NCBI GenBank assembly: GCA_964482325.1
Contig: CAYZXD010000015.1
Coordinates: 1 to 53,154, forward strand
Source: CAYZJV01 sp964482325
Lineage (GTDB): Bacteria > Spirochaetota > Spirochaetia > Sphaerochaetales > Sphaerochaetaceae
Direction of reading: 5' to 3'
DNA: 53,154 bases
Shown here: one piece after another, positions 19,169-27,914 of the stretch
Position numbering within the stretch: position 1 is the stretch's first letter
Layout of the letters: every line of letters starts with the position of its first letter
Position numbers and translations under genes: made by a program
Notes under the pieces: generated by a model
Databases searched by the model: none
What the model saw: the letters and a program-made list of their open reading frames with translations, nothing else
Told to the model about the DNA's origin: nothing

Positions 19169-19214
19169 AAAAAACGGGTTAGCTGCAAGCTCTTTGAAAA
19201 GCTCAGCTAACCCG
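19169..19214 (-). terminator. Strong intrinsic terminator of the DUF2089-SHOCT operon
   Basis: A hairpin spans 19175-19214, with outer arms CGGGTTAGCT and AGCTAACCCG perfectly paired and an inner AGCT/AGCT extension. On the minus strand it is followed by six T residues (19174-19169). It lies about 60 bases after the SHOCT gene stop and separates that operon from the DUF1413 gene. This is a textbook Rho-independent terminator. Confidence 0.88.
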
Positions 19215-19272
19215 AATGAAAGATTTTGTACTCTATGTAATTAACAAATTCATCAGCTCTGTACGCTATACC

Positions 19273-19698
19273 CTATCGACAGAACACCTTCACGGTCGAT
19301 TCATCGGTATCGACATCAATACTCATCTGTTCAAGAGCTTCCATGATCTCCTCATAATTCTGTGGATCGATATCACTGAGATTGAACGGGATTCCGCTAT
19401 CATGCATCGACGACTGGATCTTTTCCTGAGCATCGGTTGGTATTAACTTGGTAATGTTCAACCCGGCTTTCACCAGGGCAAGAGGAACCTTCACAGAAAC
19501 CCGCTCAGAAGATTTCCCCTCTTTCGGATCCACCTGAACAAACAAGTACTTTCCCTTCATATCCAAGGTCCGATTCTCTTTAGCTGTTTCAATCTCTCGT
19601 GGTTTCCCGTCAAGTGCCTGCAGCAGTTTCTCAGCATCCTCCACGCCTAGTTTCCCCTCTGCAAGCATCTGCAGTATTCTCATTCTCTCTTCACTCAT
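19273..19698 (-). CDS. SHOCT-like domain protein
   Basis: The first 30 residues (MSEERMRILQMLAEGKLGVEDAEKLLQAL) have the short amphipathic two-helix pattern of SHOCT/YvlB-type modules, which are found at the ends of diverse regulatory or oligomerising proteins. The rest (about 110 residues) is a charged soluble domain with a VSVKVPLALVKAGLNITKLIP segment also seen in proteins encoded beside DUF2089 genes. No enzymatic motif is visible. AAGGAG lies 7 bases before the ATG. It is the last gene of a three-gene operon; the role is unknown, perhaps envelope-related. Confidence 0.7.
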   Translation of the reverse strand: MSEERMRILQMLAEGKLGVEDAEKLLQALDGKPREIETAKENRTLDMKGKYLFVQVDPKEGKSSERVSVKVPLALVKAGLNITKLIPTDAQEKIQSSMHDSGIPFNLSDIDPQNYEEIMEALEQMSIDVDTDESTVKVFCR

Positions 19699-19711
19699 AT
19701 AGTGACTCCTT

Positions 19712-19984
19712 CTAGGTGATGCGGATAAGCATCTCTTGAGTATCTGATTGGATCGCTATTTCAGTTCCAATACTTGCCGACAGCAACGTAGGCAACGCAA
19801 AAACCAACTGGAGATACGATCGTGCCTGCCGGGCTGTATCGGGAATCAACAGAAGAATCGTAAACACGATAGTTCCAATAATGATCACCGGAATGAACAG
19901 CAGATAGATCAACACCATAGGGAAATAGAATCCAAAGTTGTGCGATTCATCACGCACCTTCACGCGTAGCAACATCGGTAACAT
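19712..19984 (-). CDS. Small membrane protein of the DUF2089 operon
   Basis: A 90-residue protein with a strongly hydrophobic central stretch (FPMVLIYLLFIPVIIIGTIV and FTILLLI), probably one long or two short transmembrane segments, then a helix (ARSYLQLVFALPTLLSAS) and a polar tail. I do not recognise a family. GGAG is 8 bases upstream of the ATG, whose A overlaps the stop of the preceding gene, so the two are translationally coupled. Its place between a DNA-binding-like DUF2089 protein and a SHOCT protein suggests a small membrane sensing unit, which is inference. Confidence 0.65.
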   Translation of the reverse strand: MLPMLLRVKVRDESHNFGFYFPMVLIYLLFIPVIIIGTIVFTILLLIPDTARQARSYLQLVFALPTLLSASIGTEIAIQSDTQEMLIRIT

Positions 19985-20349
19985 CAGTGAATCTCCTCCA
20001 GTGCCTGGGCAACGGTAATTTCTCCCTGTTCCAATCGATCAAGAATACTAGAGACGGGAGAAGAAACCTGAATGTCGACATCAACCATATCAAGTCGACG
20101 GGCGATCTGATTCAGTCGATTTTTCACCGTCGGGTAGCTGATATTGAAAATTGATTCCATCTGCTTAATCGATCCGTGTGTCTTGATAAAAGCTGCCATA
20201 AACAGTTGGTCTTCCGTACTGAGGTCAGCAAACGGAGGGAGTTGAAACTCCCCATCGATGGTGATGTTGTCCTCTGGGATGTGTATCTGTGTGATGGTGA
20301 ATTTCTTTCCACCGGTTAATGCCAATAGCTTCTGCCATCCATGTATCAT
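19984..20349 (-). CDS. DUF2089 family protein, putative DNA-binding
   Basis: The central part FADLSTEDQLFMAAFIKTHG, then SIKQMESIFNISYPTVKNRLNQI, is the DUF2089 core; the second half is a helix-turn-helix with the characteristic YPTVKNRL recognition segment. Usual family members carry an N-terminal zinc ribbon with CPxC pairs; here the corresponding region has no cysteine at all, so the metal site is lost or replaced. A C-terminal helix (LDRLEQGEITVAQALEEI) resembles the SHOCT-like module of its operon partner. GAGGAG precedes the ATG at 20349 by 5 bases. It probably regulates its own operon. Confidence 0.75.
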   Translation of the reverse strand: MIHGWQKLLALTGGKKFTITQIHIPEDNITIDGEFQLPPFADLSTEDQLFMAAFIKTHGSIKQMESIFNISYPTVKNRLNQIARRLDMVDVDIQVSSPVSSILDRLEQGEITVAQALEEIH

Positions 20350-20369
20350 GCCTACTCCTCTCAATTGCA

Positions 20370-20398
20370 ACTATAAAACCACTTATCATATTTGTCAA
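20370..20398 (-). promoter_or_regulatory. Near-consensus sigma-70 promoter of the DUF2089 operon
   Basis: On the minus strand TTGACA (20398-20393) and TATAGT (20375-20370) are separated by exactly 17 bases. The predicted transcription start is about 20362, giving a short leader that contains GAGGAG before the ATG at 20349. This is the best promoter match that I found in the window. Confidence 0.85.
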
Positions 20399-20641
20399 TA
20401 TTATTTTTATTAAATATTAATTTTTTTAATTTTATTAATTATATTAATTGATTTTTATGATTTTATGCTAGGGAAGCACTGCCTTCAAAGAGCGCATGAC
20501 AAGAAGTCAACACCGAGAAAAGTCATACTAAACTCTGGTTACGGTTTTTATTTACTATATGACGTGGATTATTTATACTTTCATTTACATTTATTTGATT
20601 ATTTTGCTCATATCATGTACATTTAGAATTAGAGGAATACA

Positions 20642-21679
20642 ATGAGAATAACAGATGAAGTCAAACAGGCCGTATATAATTTTATCATTAATAATATCCA
20701 AGGTCACCCAAATGATCTTATTGTGTTTACGATGAATCATTTTAAGATCTCAAGACCTACCGCTAGTAATTTGATTAACGATATGATTTCAGAAGGAATA
20801 ATTGTTAAACAACACGATAGAGGAAGATACCCTGGATACACATTAAAGACTCACACATATTCAGAAACGTATGATCTTACCATCGCAGATCTTCAAGAAG
20901 ATGTGATCTATATGAAAAGTATTCATCCCCATATCAAAGAACTCCCCTATAATATTCAACAACTTCTCGGCTACGCGACTATGGAAATCATAAACAATGC
21001 AATCGAACACGCTAATGGCAGGCAGATGACAATTATGGTGTATCTCAATGCAAAAAGGGTCACCATTACTATAACGGATGATGGCATTGGCATATTCAAA
21101 AAAATCCAAGATGATTTAGGATTACCCTCCCCCGAACAATCTATATTGGAACTCTGTAAAGGAAAATTCACCTCCGATCCTGAAAAGCATAGCGGAGAGG
21201 GAATTTTCTTCTCCTCTCGTATGGCAGATTCCTTTTTCATACTATCAAGGGGACTACTATTTTATGGGCACGAAAATAATGACATCATCAAAGAATCAGA
21301 ACCTGATCTCGATATTGCAGGAACAATGGTGTATATCTCCGTCGATCTTGACACAAAGCGTACCCCAAAAGAGATATTTGACGAGTATTCTGACCAAGAT
21401 AAGGTTCCCACTTTCCACAAGACAGTTATTCCCGTAAAAGTTATGAACATTGATGGTGGTAATATTGTCTCACGTTCACAGGCAAAGAGATTGATGGCAC
21501 GAGTGGACCGATTCAATACCGTTGTGCTCGATTTTGAAGGCGTTGATATGATCGGGCAGGCGTTTGCAGATGAAATATTCAGAGTGTTTAAAAACACCCA
21601 TGAACAGGTGAATATTGTACCTATTAATGCTAATGATACTATTTCTTCAATGATCGATCATGTCACTCACCACAGGTGA
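20642..21679 (+). CDS. Winged-helix, histidine-kinase-like ATPase and STAS-like (DUF4325) fusion
   Basis: Three parts are visible in 345 residues. Residues 1-75 form a winged helix (FKISRPTASNLINDMISEGIIV). Residues about 105-235 hold a GHKL ATPase with the N box MEIINNAIEHANG, the G1 box ITDDGIGIF and a G2-like HSGEGIFFSSRMAD. The last 95 residues are a DUF4325/STAS-like domain (VVLDFEGVDMIGQAFADEIFRVF). There is no dimerisation His domain, so it is not an ordinary histidine kinase; it resembles anti-sigma kinase plus antagonist fused in one chain. AGAGGA lies upstream of the ATG. It is transcribed divergently from the DUF2089 operon across AT-rich DNA. Confidence 0.8.
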   Translation: MRITDEVKQAVYNFIINNIQGHPNDLIVFTMNHFKISRPTASNLINDMISEGIIVKQHDRGRYPGYTLKTHTYSETYDLTIADLQEDVIYMKSIHPHIKELPYNIQQLLGYATMEIINNAIEHANGRQMTIMVYLNAKRVTITITDDGIGIFKKIQDDLGLPSPEQSILELCKGKFTSDPEKHSGEGIFFSSRMADSFFILSRGLLFYGHENNDIIKESEPDLDIAGTMVYISVDLDTKRTPKEIFDEYSDQDKVPTFHKTVIPVKVMNIDGGNIVSRSQAKRLMARVDRFNTVVLDFEGVDMIGQAFADEIFRVFKNTHEQVNIVPINANDTISSMIDHVTHHR

Positions 21680-21774
21680 CCCGATTGTCACGCATCGGGC
21701 ACCTATGATCTCAGTTTGATGGATTATCGAATTGGTGATATCTCACCCGTCAGGGAGGAATTCATTGTTCTTGG

Positions 21775-22104
21775 TCATCCACAGATACTTTCCTCTGCAA
21801 ATACGGGGATCAGAAGCTGTAATGCTTCCGGGTTATCATCACCTGCACACCGATTTGCTTTGATCGTCCCGCACTGTTTACATCGATGAATAATCATGAT
21901 CTCACCATCGTGTTTTTGCCATAATGCAATAGGTTCCATAACACCTCTGCACAGACAGGATCGATCCCCCACCTTGCTATCCACATGTCTACTGTACAGA
22001 CAATGCGGACAATGATTTCGGTGATGGGTGCCCCAGGCTGCAGTTGCAACCGGGGCCCCACAATGCACACAGATGAAACTTTCTTCAAATTCCTGCCGTT
22101 TCAT
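21775..22104 (-). CDS. RNHCP-domain zinc-binding protein
   Basis: The signature HHRNHCPHCLYSRHVD at residues 27-42 defines the RNHCP family. Additional cysteine pairs (CVHCG near 12-16, CLC near 50, CKQCG near 76-80) suggest two zinc ribbons in 109 residues. Function is not established. The start ATG overlaps the rsgA stop by four bases (ATGA), and RNHCP genes commonly follow rsgA, so a link to ribosome maturation or RNA binding is a reasonable inference. Confidence 0.85.
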   Translation of the reverse strand: MKRQEFEESFICVHCGAPVATAAWGTHHRNHCPHCLYSRHVDSKVGDRSCLCRGVMEPIALWQKHDGEIMIIHRCKQCGTIKANRCAGDDNPEALQLLIPVFAEESICG

Positions 22105-23177
22105 TTTTCCCCTGACCTTCTCATCTGGTATTTCATCGTACCGATCGCCCGTTTTTTCTCCTTACTCTCTCGTAAAACATCTTCCCAAGGTTGTGCTTCC
22201 TGCAGCAAGCGAAGATAGTTGAAGTATCGATCTTGTTCGATCACCCCATCCCGAACCGCCTGTTGTACCGCACAGCCAGGTTCCCCCGTATGCGTACAAT
22301 CACTGAATTTGCAGGTTGTAGCCAGTTGTGCAATGTCGGTAAAGGAATTGCGTATCGAATCGGTATTACGGTGCATACCAACCATCCTGACACCGGGAGT
22401 ATCGAGTAGGAGTGCTCCGGTTGGTAACCGATACATCCGTCGAGCTGTGGTGGTATGTCTTCCACGACCATCTTTTTCCCGTATCGGAGCTGTCTTCACA
22501 AGATCCTCACCGCACAACCGGTTGATTAACGTGGATTTGCCCGCTCCACTGGCTCCGATGAGCATCATGGTACTCCCAGGTATCAGTGAGTGCTGTAAGA
22601 CATCGATCCCGAATCCTGAAATGCTATCGATACTATACAGCGGACAGTCGGGGAATCGAGTCTCCACTCTTCTACGATAAGCCTCGATATCATCCAATAA
22701 ATCGGCTTTGGTGAGTATGAGAATCGTCTGGATGCCATCATGATGCAGCAAAGAGATAAAACGTTCTATGCGTCGTTCATTGAAATCGAATTTGGCATCT
22801 TGAACGATGGCAGCACGGTCGATATTTGCAGCTATCACCTGAGTGGCATGTTCATGGGATGTACGTGTCCAGTGAAATGCAGATTGTCGGGGCAGTATTG
22901 CTTCAATTCTGCCCTTTCCTGTTTCCTGCACTGATAGGGCACACCAATCTCCGATCACCGGTGCTGGTTGCACACCCAAATCCTGCAGATTGCAGAAAGC
23001 ACCCGATCGTTGTACCAGAAGCTCTCCCTCTGGTGAGATTGCACGATAGATTCCTCTCCCCTCTCGAATAATTCTTCCCGGAAAATATCCCATTGATGAA
23101 AAAGGGGTAAAGTGAGCATCATAGATGGAGTTCCATCCATACGATATAAAAAGTGTGTTGTTTTGATTGTTTTGCAT
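22101..23177 (-). CDS. rsgA: Ribosome small-subunit maturation GTPase RsgA
   Basis: A circularly permuted GTPase that acts late in 30S assembly. The order is G4 (TKAD, residues about 156-159), then the P-loop GASGAGKST (about 208-216), G3 DTPGV (about 259-263) and a C-terminal zinc site with C289, C294, H296 and C302. An OB-fold lies before the GTPase domain. The frame is open to an ATG at 23210; I use the third candidate ATG at 23177 because GGATGG precedes it, but the start is uncertain. The protein is slightly long (about 358 residues) for RsgA. Confidence 0.93.
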   Translation of the reverse strand: MQNNQNNTLFISYGWNSIYDAHFTPFSSMGYFPGRIIREGRGIYRAISPEGELLVQRSGAFCNLQDLGVQPAPVIGDWCALSVQETGKGRIEAILPRQSAFHWTRTSHEHATQVIAANIDRAAIVQDAKFDFNERRIERFISLLHHDGIQTILILTKADLLDDIEAYRRRVETRFPDCPLYSIDSISGFGIDVLQHSLIPGSTMMLIGASGAGKSTLINRLCGEDLVKTAPIREKDGRGRHTTTARRMYRLPTGALLLDTPGVRMVGMHRNTDSIRNSFTDIAQLATTCKFSDCTHTGEPGCAVQQAVRDGVIEQDRYFNYLRLLQEAQPWEDVLRESKEKKRAIGTMKYQMRRSGEK

Positions 23178-23410
23178 AAGTACCATCCGGTTGTAGATAT
23201 ACAACAGCATACCGCTGTCTTGCAGTGGTCTACCTGTCCCAGGTGGTATGAAGCGAAGCTATTTCATGGAAAATCTGCTACTTCGTCATCACTACCTGCA
23301 ACAGGTAGTGTCAACCGAATCCAGATACGATGTGAACATCCAATCTCCTTATTCAGTGGTATACGCATAATTCACCGATGCGTCAAGAGCTGTGCTGATC
23401 AGCTCAGGAT

Positions 23411-24505
23411 CTATCGTAGGGTACCGGTAAAAAAGGAAGCAAAGATATCGGTGTTGTCGTCAATCTGTTCAGCAATGCGCTGTGCATCGGAACCCCACAC
23501 GTAAACGGGAACAGGGGTAGCAGTATGACCGGTGGTACTCCAGGTAACCGTCGGGAGATTCCCTGCTCCATTATTTTGCGTAACGGACAACCCGCCTGTC
23601 TCATGATCTGCTGTCACGATTACAAGGGTATCAGGGTGAGTTACTGCCCAATCGATAACGTACTCCACCGTATCTGCAAGTTCAAGAACTTCATGGATAT
23701 TGCGAACCAGATCTTGATTGTGACCTGCATGATCGATGCGTCCTCCTTCTATCATCAGAAAGAACCCTTCGTCTGCTTCTTCCAACACATCAAGAGCTTT
23801 GCGGGTCATATCTGACAGTTCTGGAAGAGTTCCCATACCATCGTACATATAGGGAAGATGAGTGTTGCCAAAGTATCCAAAATATTTGGCATCCGGTATG
23901 TAGCTGAGATTTTCAAGGCTGGTCTTATCAGTAGCACTCAGATACCCCGCATCTTCTGCCATTGCCACCGATAAAGTATCGTTTCCACCGGCAAAGAGCA
24001 CATCTGGACGACTGGTGTGCATATACTGAGAGGCAATATCATCGTAGTTACTGCGGCTGGGAACATGTGAGGCAAAAGCTGCCGGAGTCGCATGGACAGA
24101 AAACGTGGTGGTAACCAATCCGGTTGCTTTTCCTTGTTCCTGTGCAATTTCCAAAACCGTGCGTAAAGCATTACCGCTTCCGGGGATTTCCATACTGAGC
24201 ACCCCGTTATCCACTTTCTTTCCGGTAGCCATGGCACTAGCAGATGCAGCTGAGTCGGTGACAGATGAACTCGCTGAATGGGTAGTCTGGGTTGTCATAG
24301 CGGGAAACTGCTCAAAACTCAGCAATCCTTCCTGCCCATGTGCATAGTACCCCGCTGCTTTTGCCTGTTCTGCTCCCATGCCATCCCCGATAATGAGAAT
24401 CACTTGTTTATAGGCGATGTTTGGAATTGTCTCAGTAAATTCAAAGGGACATGAAGTAAGCACTACGACAAGTGAAAGCAAAAGGAGAGAAAAGAACCTT
24501 TTCAA
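23411..24505 (-). CDS. PhoA-type alkaline phosphatase, lipoprotein
   Basis: It hydrolyses phosphomonoesters outside the cytoplasm. With a TTG start at 24505 the protein opens with a signal peptide ending in the lipobox LTSC, so Cys19 would be lipidated. The metal site residue Asp41 is in IIGDGMG, the nucleophile Ser85 in TDSAASAS, and the distal ligands in GGRIDHAGHNQD and TADHETGG. The TTG is preferred because GAGGAGG lies about 8 bases before it, while the upstream ATG at 24535 has no ribosome site. About 364 residues, on the short side of normal. Confidence 0.88.
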   Translation of the reverse strand: MKRFFSLLLLSLVVVLTSCPFEFTETIPNIAYKQVILIIGDGMGAEQAKAAGYYAHGQEGLLSFEQFPAMTTQTTHSASSSVTDSAASASAMATGKKVDNGVLSMEIPGSGNALRTVLEIAQEQGKATGLVTTTFSVHATPAAFASHVPSRSNYDDIASQYMHTSRPDVLFAGGNDTLSVAMAEDAGYLSATDKTSLENLSYIPDAKYFGYFGNTHLPYMYDGMGTLPELSDMTRKALDVLEEADEGFFLMIEGGRIDHAGHNQDLVRNIHEVLELADTVEYVIDWAVTHPDTLVIVTADHETGGLSVTQNNGAGNLPTVTWSTTGHTATPVPVYVWGSDAQRIAEQIDDNTDIFASFFTGTLR

Positions 24506-25054
24506 CAAAAGCACCTCCTCTTGTAAGGTATACATACACCAGTAGGTAAATCAAGGATTCCTATTTCGCCTTCTCCGGTTGGGGCTAGAACGCCACCTAG
24601 TTAAACTACAACTAGGACTGTACTGACAGGTGTTGGTTCTGGAGAAAAAGCCGTGTTCATGAGAGATTTCCCGTGAGGTCAAAGTTCTCCCTCATGATCA
24701 ATTCTGTGGTACATAATGAACTTTCACACCTCAATTTTCAAAGTGATCCTACTTGCCAACAACGGAGAATTACATCGAAAATCTCATGGTGATGTCTTTC
24801 GATCTCTGAAGTAATCTTTTCGCCTATCAGTGAATAGAAACAGAGCAATTTCGACTTTGCACTTATCCTCTTGTCGAAGCATACATGCTTAAGTTAGGCT
24901 ATATCGATTGATACGCATCAATGCTAGGGATAATCTGTAAACAACAACTTCGCATCCAAATCTGCTTTATTTCTTTTATATAAGAAACTTTCACATTTTC
25001 TACATAATCATTCTATCATATAAGAAGCTTAACACGAGGAGTTATTATGCATGT
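24506..25054. other. 550-base gene-free interval
   Basis: No reading frame with a ribosome site or recognisable product is seen on either strand. Short inverted repeats are present, such as CCTAGTT/AACTAGG just past 24595 and AAGCAT/ATGCTT near 24885, but none is followed by a T-run. It probably includes the alkaline phosphatase promoter and possibly decayed sequence. Confidence 0.5.
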
Positions 25055-26161
25055 TTACTCAGGTAAATCTGAAGCTAAATAATATCCTGTCATGGGACCT
25101 GTATCACCAGAAGGTACTAACAACCCTTCTTTCAGTAGGTGTTGAATGTCTCGCGAAGCTGCGGCTACAGAACATTTATTCATTTTTGCCCATTTGTCCG
25201 TAGACAATTTTCCCTCAAACGATCCATCGGCGAGCTTGTAGAGCATAGATAATTGTCGTGAATTGTATACTGAAGGATCTAAGGACTTCATGAATCGGGT
25301 AAGTTGGATACTTTTTCTATACACATTGAGTGCTTCCTGCTTGGCCTGAATAGCAATATCAATGTTCCAGACAATCCATCGAGTCAAATCCAACGACTGC
25401 GCCTGAGAACTCACCTCCTGTAATACATGATAATACTCCTCTCGGTGTTTCAAGATCAAAGAAGACATACTGTACACACGGCTCGTATCTTGATAACCGA
25501 CCGATAACACATAATCAGCAATCGCGCGGCTGATCCTACCATTGCCATCTTCAAATGGATGAATACAGAGAAACCATAGTGAGGCAATAGCGCTTTTTAC
25601 GAGAGGCATCTCTTTCCAGGAATTATTGATATATTCAATCAAATCTTCCATTGCGTGATCGATATACTCATAAGGAAGTCCTTCATAAATAACCTCTGAA
25701 TTGCGACCACTACCCGTGGTGATAAAGACCGGACCTTGTCGATAATCACCGATAAAATTGGGTTTGAGCCTAGCGGAGGAAGAAAAGAGCAGGGAATGCC
25801 ACTGTTTGATCCTTGTTGTGGAAAGTGGTTGGAGATTTCCCGTCGCATCAATGACAATCTTTGCAATATCTTCAGCATAGCGATCCGTTTTCGCCTTGGT
25901 CTCTAATTGGATATCAAGGCGTCTACAGATAGAGGAATAGACCGACTTATAGGAAATTTTCTCTCCCTCGATCTCAAGACTCGAGAGCATCTCATCGGTG
26001 AGTGATCGGACATGCATTCTCTTCCCCATGTCCGGATCTATAAGACCAAACACTAGATCAGTAGCCCGCTTCTGAACCAGATAAACATCGCAGCACCTTT
26101 CAATCTCATGGACATCATAAACATAATTGGGCCAAAGATCATGATTCCAAATGTAAGACAT
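25055..26161 (-). CDS. Fic-domain protein (class II, self-inhibited)
   Basis: Fic enzymes usually transfer AMP from ATP to a hydroxyl of a target protein. The catalytic motif HPFEDGNGRISR is intact at about residues 201-212. An N-terminal inhibitory motif SLEIEG (residues 61-66, pattern S/T-x3-E-G/N) makes this a class II Fic whose own glutamate blocks ATP. The N-terminal 60 residues look like the DUF4172 cap, and the C-terminal 70 residues form a winged helix (STDKWAKMNKCSVAAASRDI). GGGAG is 8 bases before the ATG at 26161. It stands alone, without an antitoxin gene; the target is unknown. Confidence 0.9.
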   Translation of the reverse strand: MSYIWNHDLWPNYVYDVHEIERCCDVYLVQKRATDLVFGLIDPDMGKRMHVRSLTDEMLSSLEIEGEKISYKSVYSSICRRLDIQLETKAKTDRYAEDIAKIVIDATGNLQPLSTTRIKQWHSLLFSSSARLKPNFIGDYRQGPVFITTGSGRNSEVIYEGLPYEYIDHAMEDLIEYINNSWKEMPLVKSAIASLWFLCIHPFEDGNGRISRAIADYVLSVGYQDTSRVYSMSSLILKHREEYYHVLQEVSSQAQSLDLTRWIVWNIDIAIQAKQEALNVYRKSIQLTRFMKSLDPSVYNSRQLSMLYKLADGSFEGKLSTDKWAKMNKCSVAAASRDIQHLLKEGLLVPSGDTGPMTGYYLASDLPE

Positions 26162-26497
26162 CTTCATTGCTCCCAACGATATTATCTCACACTCTCTCTA
26201 AATAATCTATCATTTATGAAAGAGTAGATGAAGTTTTGCCAAGAGCCTTTCATTTCTGAGATAGTAGCAATAAATTCAATTATCATTACAGGAGAGAACC
26301 ATTGCTTTTCCTGAAGCACACGATAGTTGCGTATGGTCCTATTGCAAAAATTCATGAATCTTTAGGGAAGAGAGCAGGCATACAGTTTTTCATACTCTCG
26401 TGTATTTTCATTTGCCCGAGACTCTCCTCATATCATACGCAGAACACCGGACGAAATCGTCCGGTGTACATACAGATTAACGCTATCCTATCTTCTG
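26162..26497. other. Gene-free interval with a perfect hairpin
   Basis: No gene is supported here. Positions 26444-26467 form a perfect inverted repeat (ACACCGGACGA against TCGTCCGGTGT). It lies about 30 bases after the NhaC stop and may be a Rho-independent-like element or an mRNA 3' stabiliser, but neither strand has a following T-run, so I do not call it a terminator. The rest contains the Fic gene leader. Confidence 0.5.
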
Positions 26498-27913
26498 TTA
26501 CGAGAGTGGCTGCTTCAGCTGCTCTCCATTTTTGCCTTCGTAGCGTAAACCCCAGCCGGAGAATACCGCGAAGATCAATGTGATGAATAACGTCATCGGA
26601 TAAATCAATCCTCCAGCAATTGCTACTGGACTGACGCCACTGAGTGCAACCGAGATGAACACGAACACACTCAAAAAGGGAATCACTACGGGGAGACTGT
26701 TGACAAATCCATCAAGAAGGTTCGCTCGTCGGTATGGGTGGATTCCTTTACGATTACCAATCTCATTGACCACCGGACCAAATGTGAGAATCGAGGCACT
26801 GGTTACTCCACCAAAGATCATGGTGGTGAGACATGCTCCCAGACCGATAGCTATTTCGGTACCGCGAACGGTTTTTCCCATCCGACTGTTCAAAATTGCT
26901 TCGACCAGCAGGTCCAGAGCACCTGCAGCCTGCAATACGCCCATGATGCCGAAGACCGAGATAACCAAAGTGACGGTACTCATGATACTTTCAACACCGG
27001 TAGGAAGGAATCCGGTTACGTGGTTACCCAACTCACCAGATGATGCGAATAGGCTATCCCAAGTGAAGATACCGGTAAGTAATCCCGTAATAATACCGGT
27101 TACGAGTCCGACTGAAATGGCTTTGAACAGATCCCGGCTCACTACGGCTACTACCAGAAGCAGTGTCACCGGAATGAGCATGAACAGGCGGACAGGATCA
27201 CCTAAAGATCCGACGTTGGCATCGACCGTTCCACCGGAACCACCGATGAGGAGGTAGATGATGAAGGCTGCGATTGCAGCAACCACCGAGTATTTGAAAC
27301 GACTGGCTACTACTCCAGCGATCTCAGCAGTCCTGATTTTGTCGTTGTACGTCTGTGTAGACGAAGAGGCAATGGTGGTATCGGAAATGGGTGCAAGATT
27401 GTCCCCGAAGATACACCCGCTGGTAATCGCTCCTGCAAGGAAGGCCGGATTTGCTCCGAGCGCGATACCCGAACCGAAGAAAATGGGGAATGCTGCAAAC
27501 ATTGTTCCGATTGATGAACCGGTGGCGGTTGAGATGATACACGTTGCTAGGAAGGTGAAGGCTACGAACATGCCTCCTTTCATCCCGATTTTATTTGCCA
27601 CCCAGACAAATCCTTCCGATGCACTGCTGTCTTTCATCATCTGCGAGAACATACCGATGATAAACAGGATGATCACAATCGTGACCGAGTTCGGACTGGA
27701 AATACCCTTGATGACAGCATCCCAATACTTCTTGTAATCCTTTGCAAAGGGAGCTCCTATCAGCAGGCCGAGAAATCCTCCCATGGCCAATGCATGCATG
27801 TCGTATGACAAATAGACTAGAAACAATAAGATACAAAAGATAAAGAACACCACCAGCGGTACAAAGGAAAACCGCCACCCACCTCTGAATTCCAGAATCG
27901 ACTTCTTCTCCAT
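26498..27913 (-). CDS. NhaC-family Na+/H+ antiporter-type transporter
   Basis: A 471-residue membrane protein with about 11-12 hydrophobic helices. The segment around ATGSSIGTMFAAFPIF and the SGCIFGDNLAPISDTT block are diagnostic of the NhaC/ion transporter superfamily, in which some members exchange Na+ or H+ for organic anions or amino acids. It is the third gene of an operon with ridA and a PLP aminotransferase, one base after the aminotransferase stop, so an amino-acid or amine exchanger is more likely than pH homeostasis (inference). Confidence 0.87.
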   Translation of the reverse strand: MEKKSILEFRGGWRFSFVPLVVFFIFCILLFLVYLSYDMHALAMGGFLGLLIGAPFAKDYKKYWDAVIKGISSPNSVTIVIILFIIGMFSQMMKDSSASEGFVWVANKIGMKGGMFVAFTFLATCIISTATGSSIGTMFAAFPIFFGSGIALGANPAFLAGAITSGCIFGDNLAPISDTTIASSSTQTYNDKIRTAEIAGVVASRFKYSVVAAIAAFIIYLLIGGSGGTVDANVGSLGDPVRLFMLIPVTLLLVVAVVSRDLFKAISVGLVTGIITGLLTGIFTWDSLFASSGELGNHVTGFLPTGVESIMSTVTLVISVFGIMGVLQAAGALDLLVEAILNSRMGKTVRGTEIAIGLGACLTTMIFGGVTSASILTFGPVVNEIGNRKGIHPYRRANLLDGFVNSLPVVIPFLSVFVFISVALSGVSPVAIAGGLIYPMTLFITLIFAVFSGWGLRYEGKNGEQLKQPLS

Positions 27914-27914
27914 A

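Noticed and set aside
22219..22680. 153-residue plus-strand frame opposite rsgA
   Set aside because: Shadow of the well-conserved GTPase gene; no ribosome site, composition rich in Ser, Cys and Pro.
26444..26467. Perfect hairpin as terminator of the NhaC operon
   Set aside because: No T-run follows on either strand; kept only as a structural note.
26655..27737. Two long plus-strand frames (200 and 159 residues) opposite the NhaC gene
   Set aside because: They are antisense to a clear membrane transporter, have no ribosome sites, and their compositions (Thr/Pro/Arg-rich) are what the reverse of hydrophobic codons gives.
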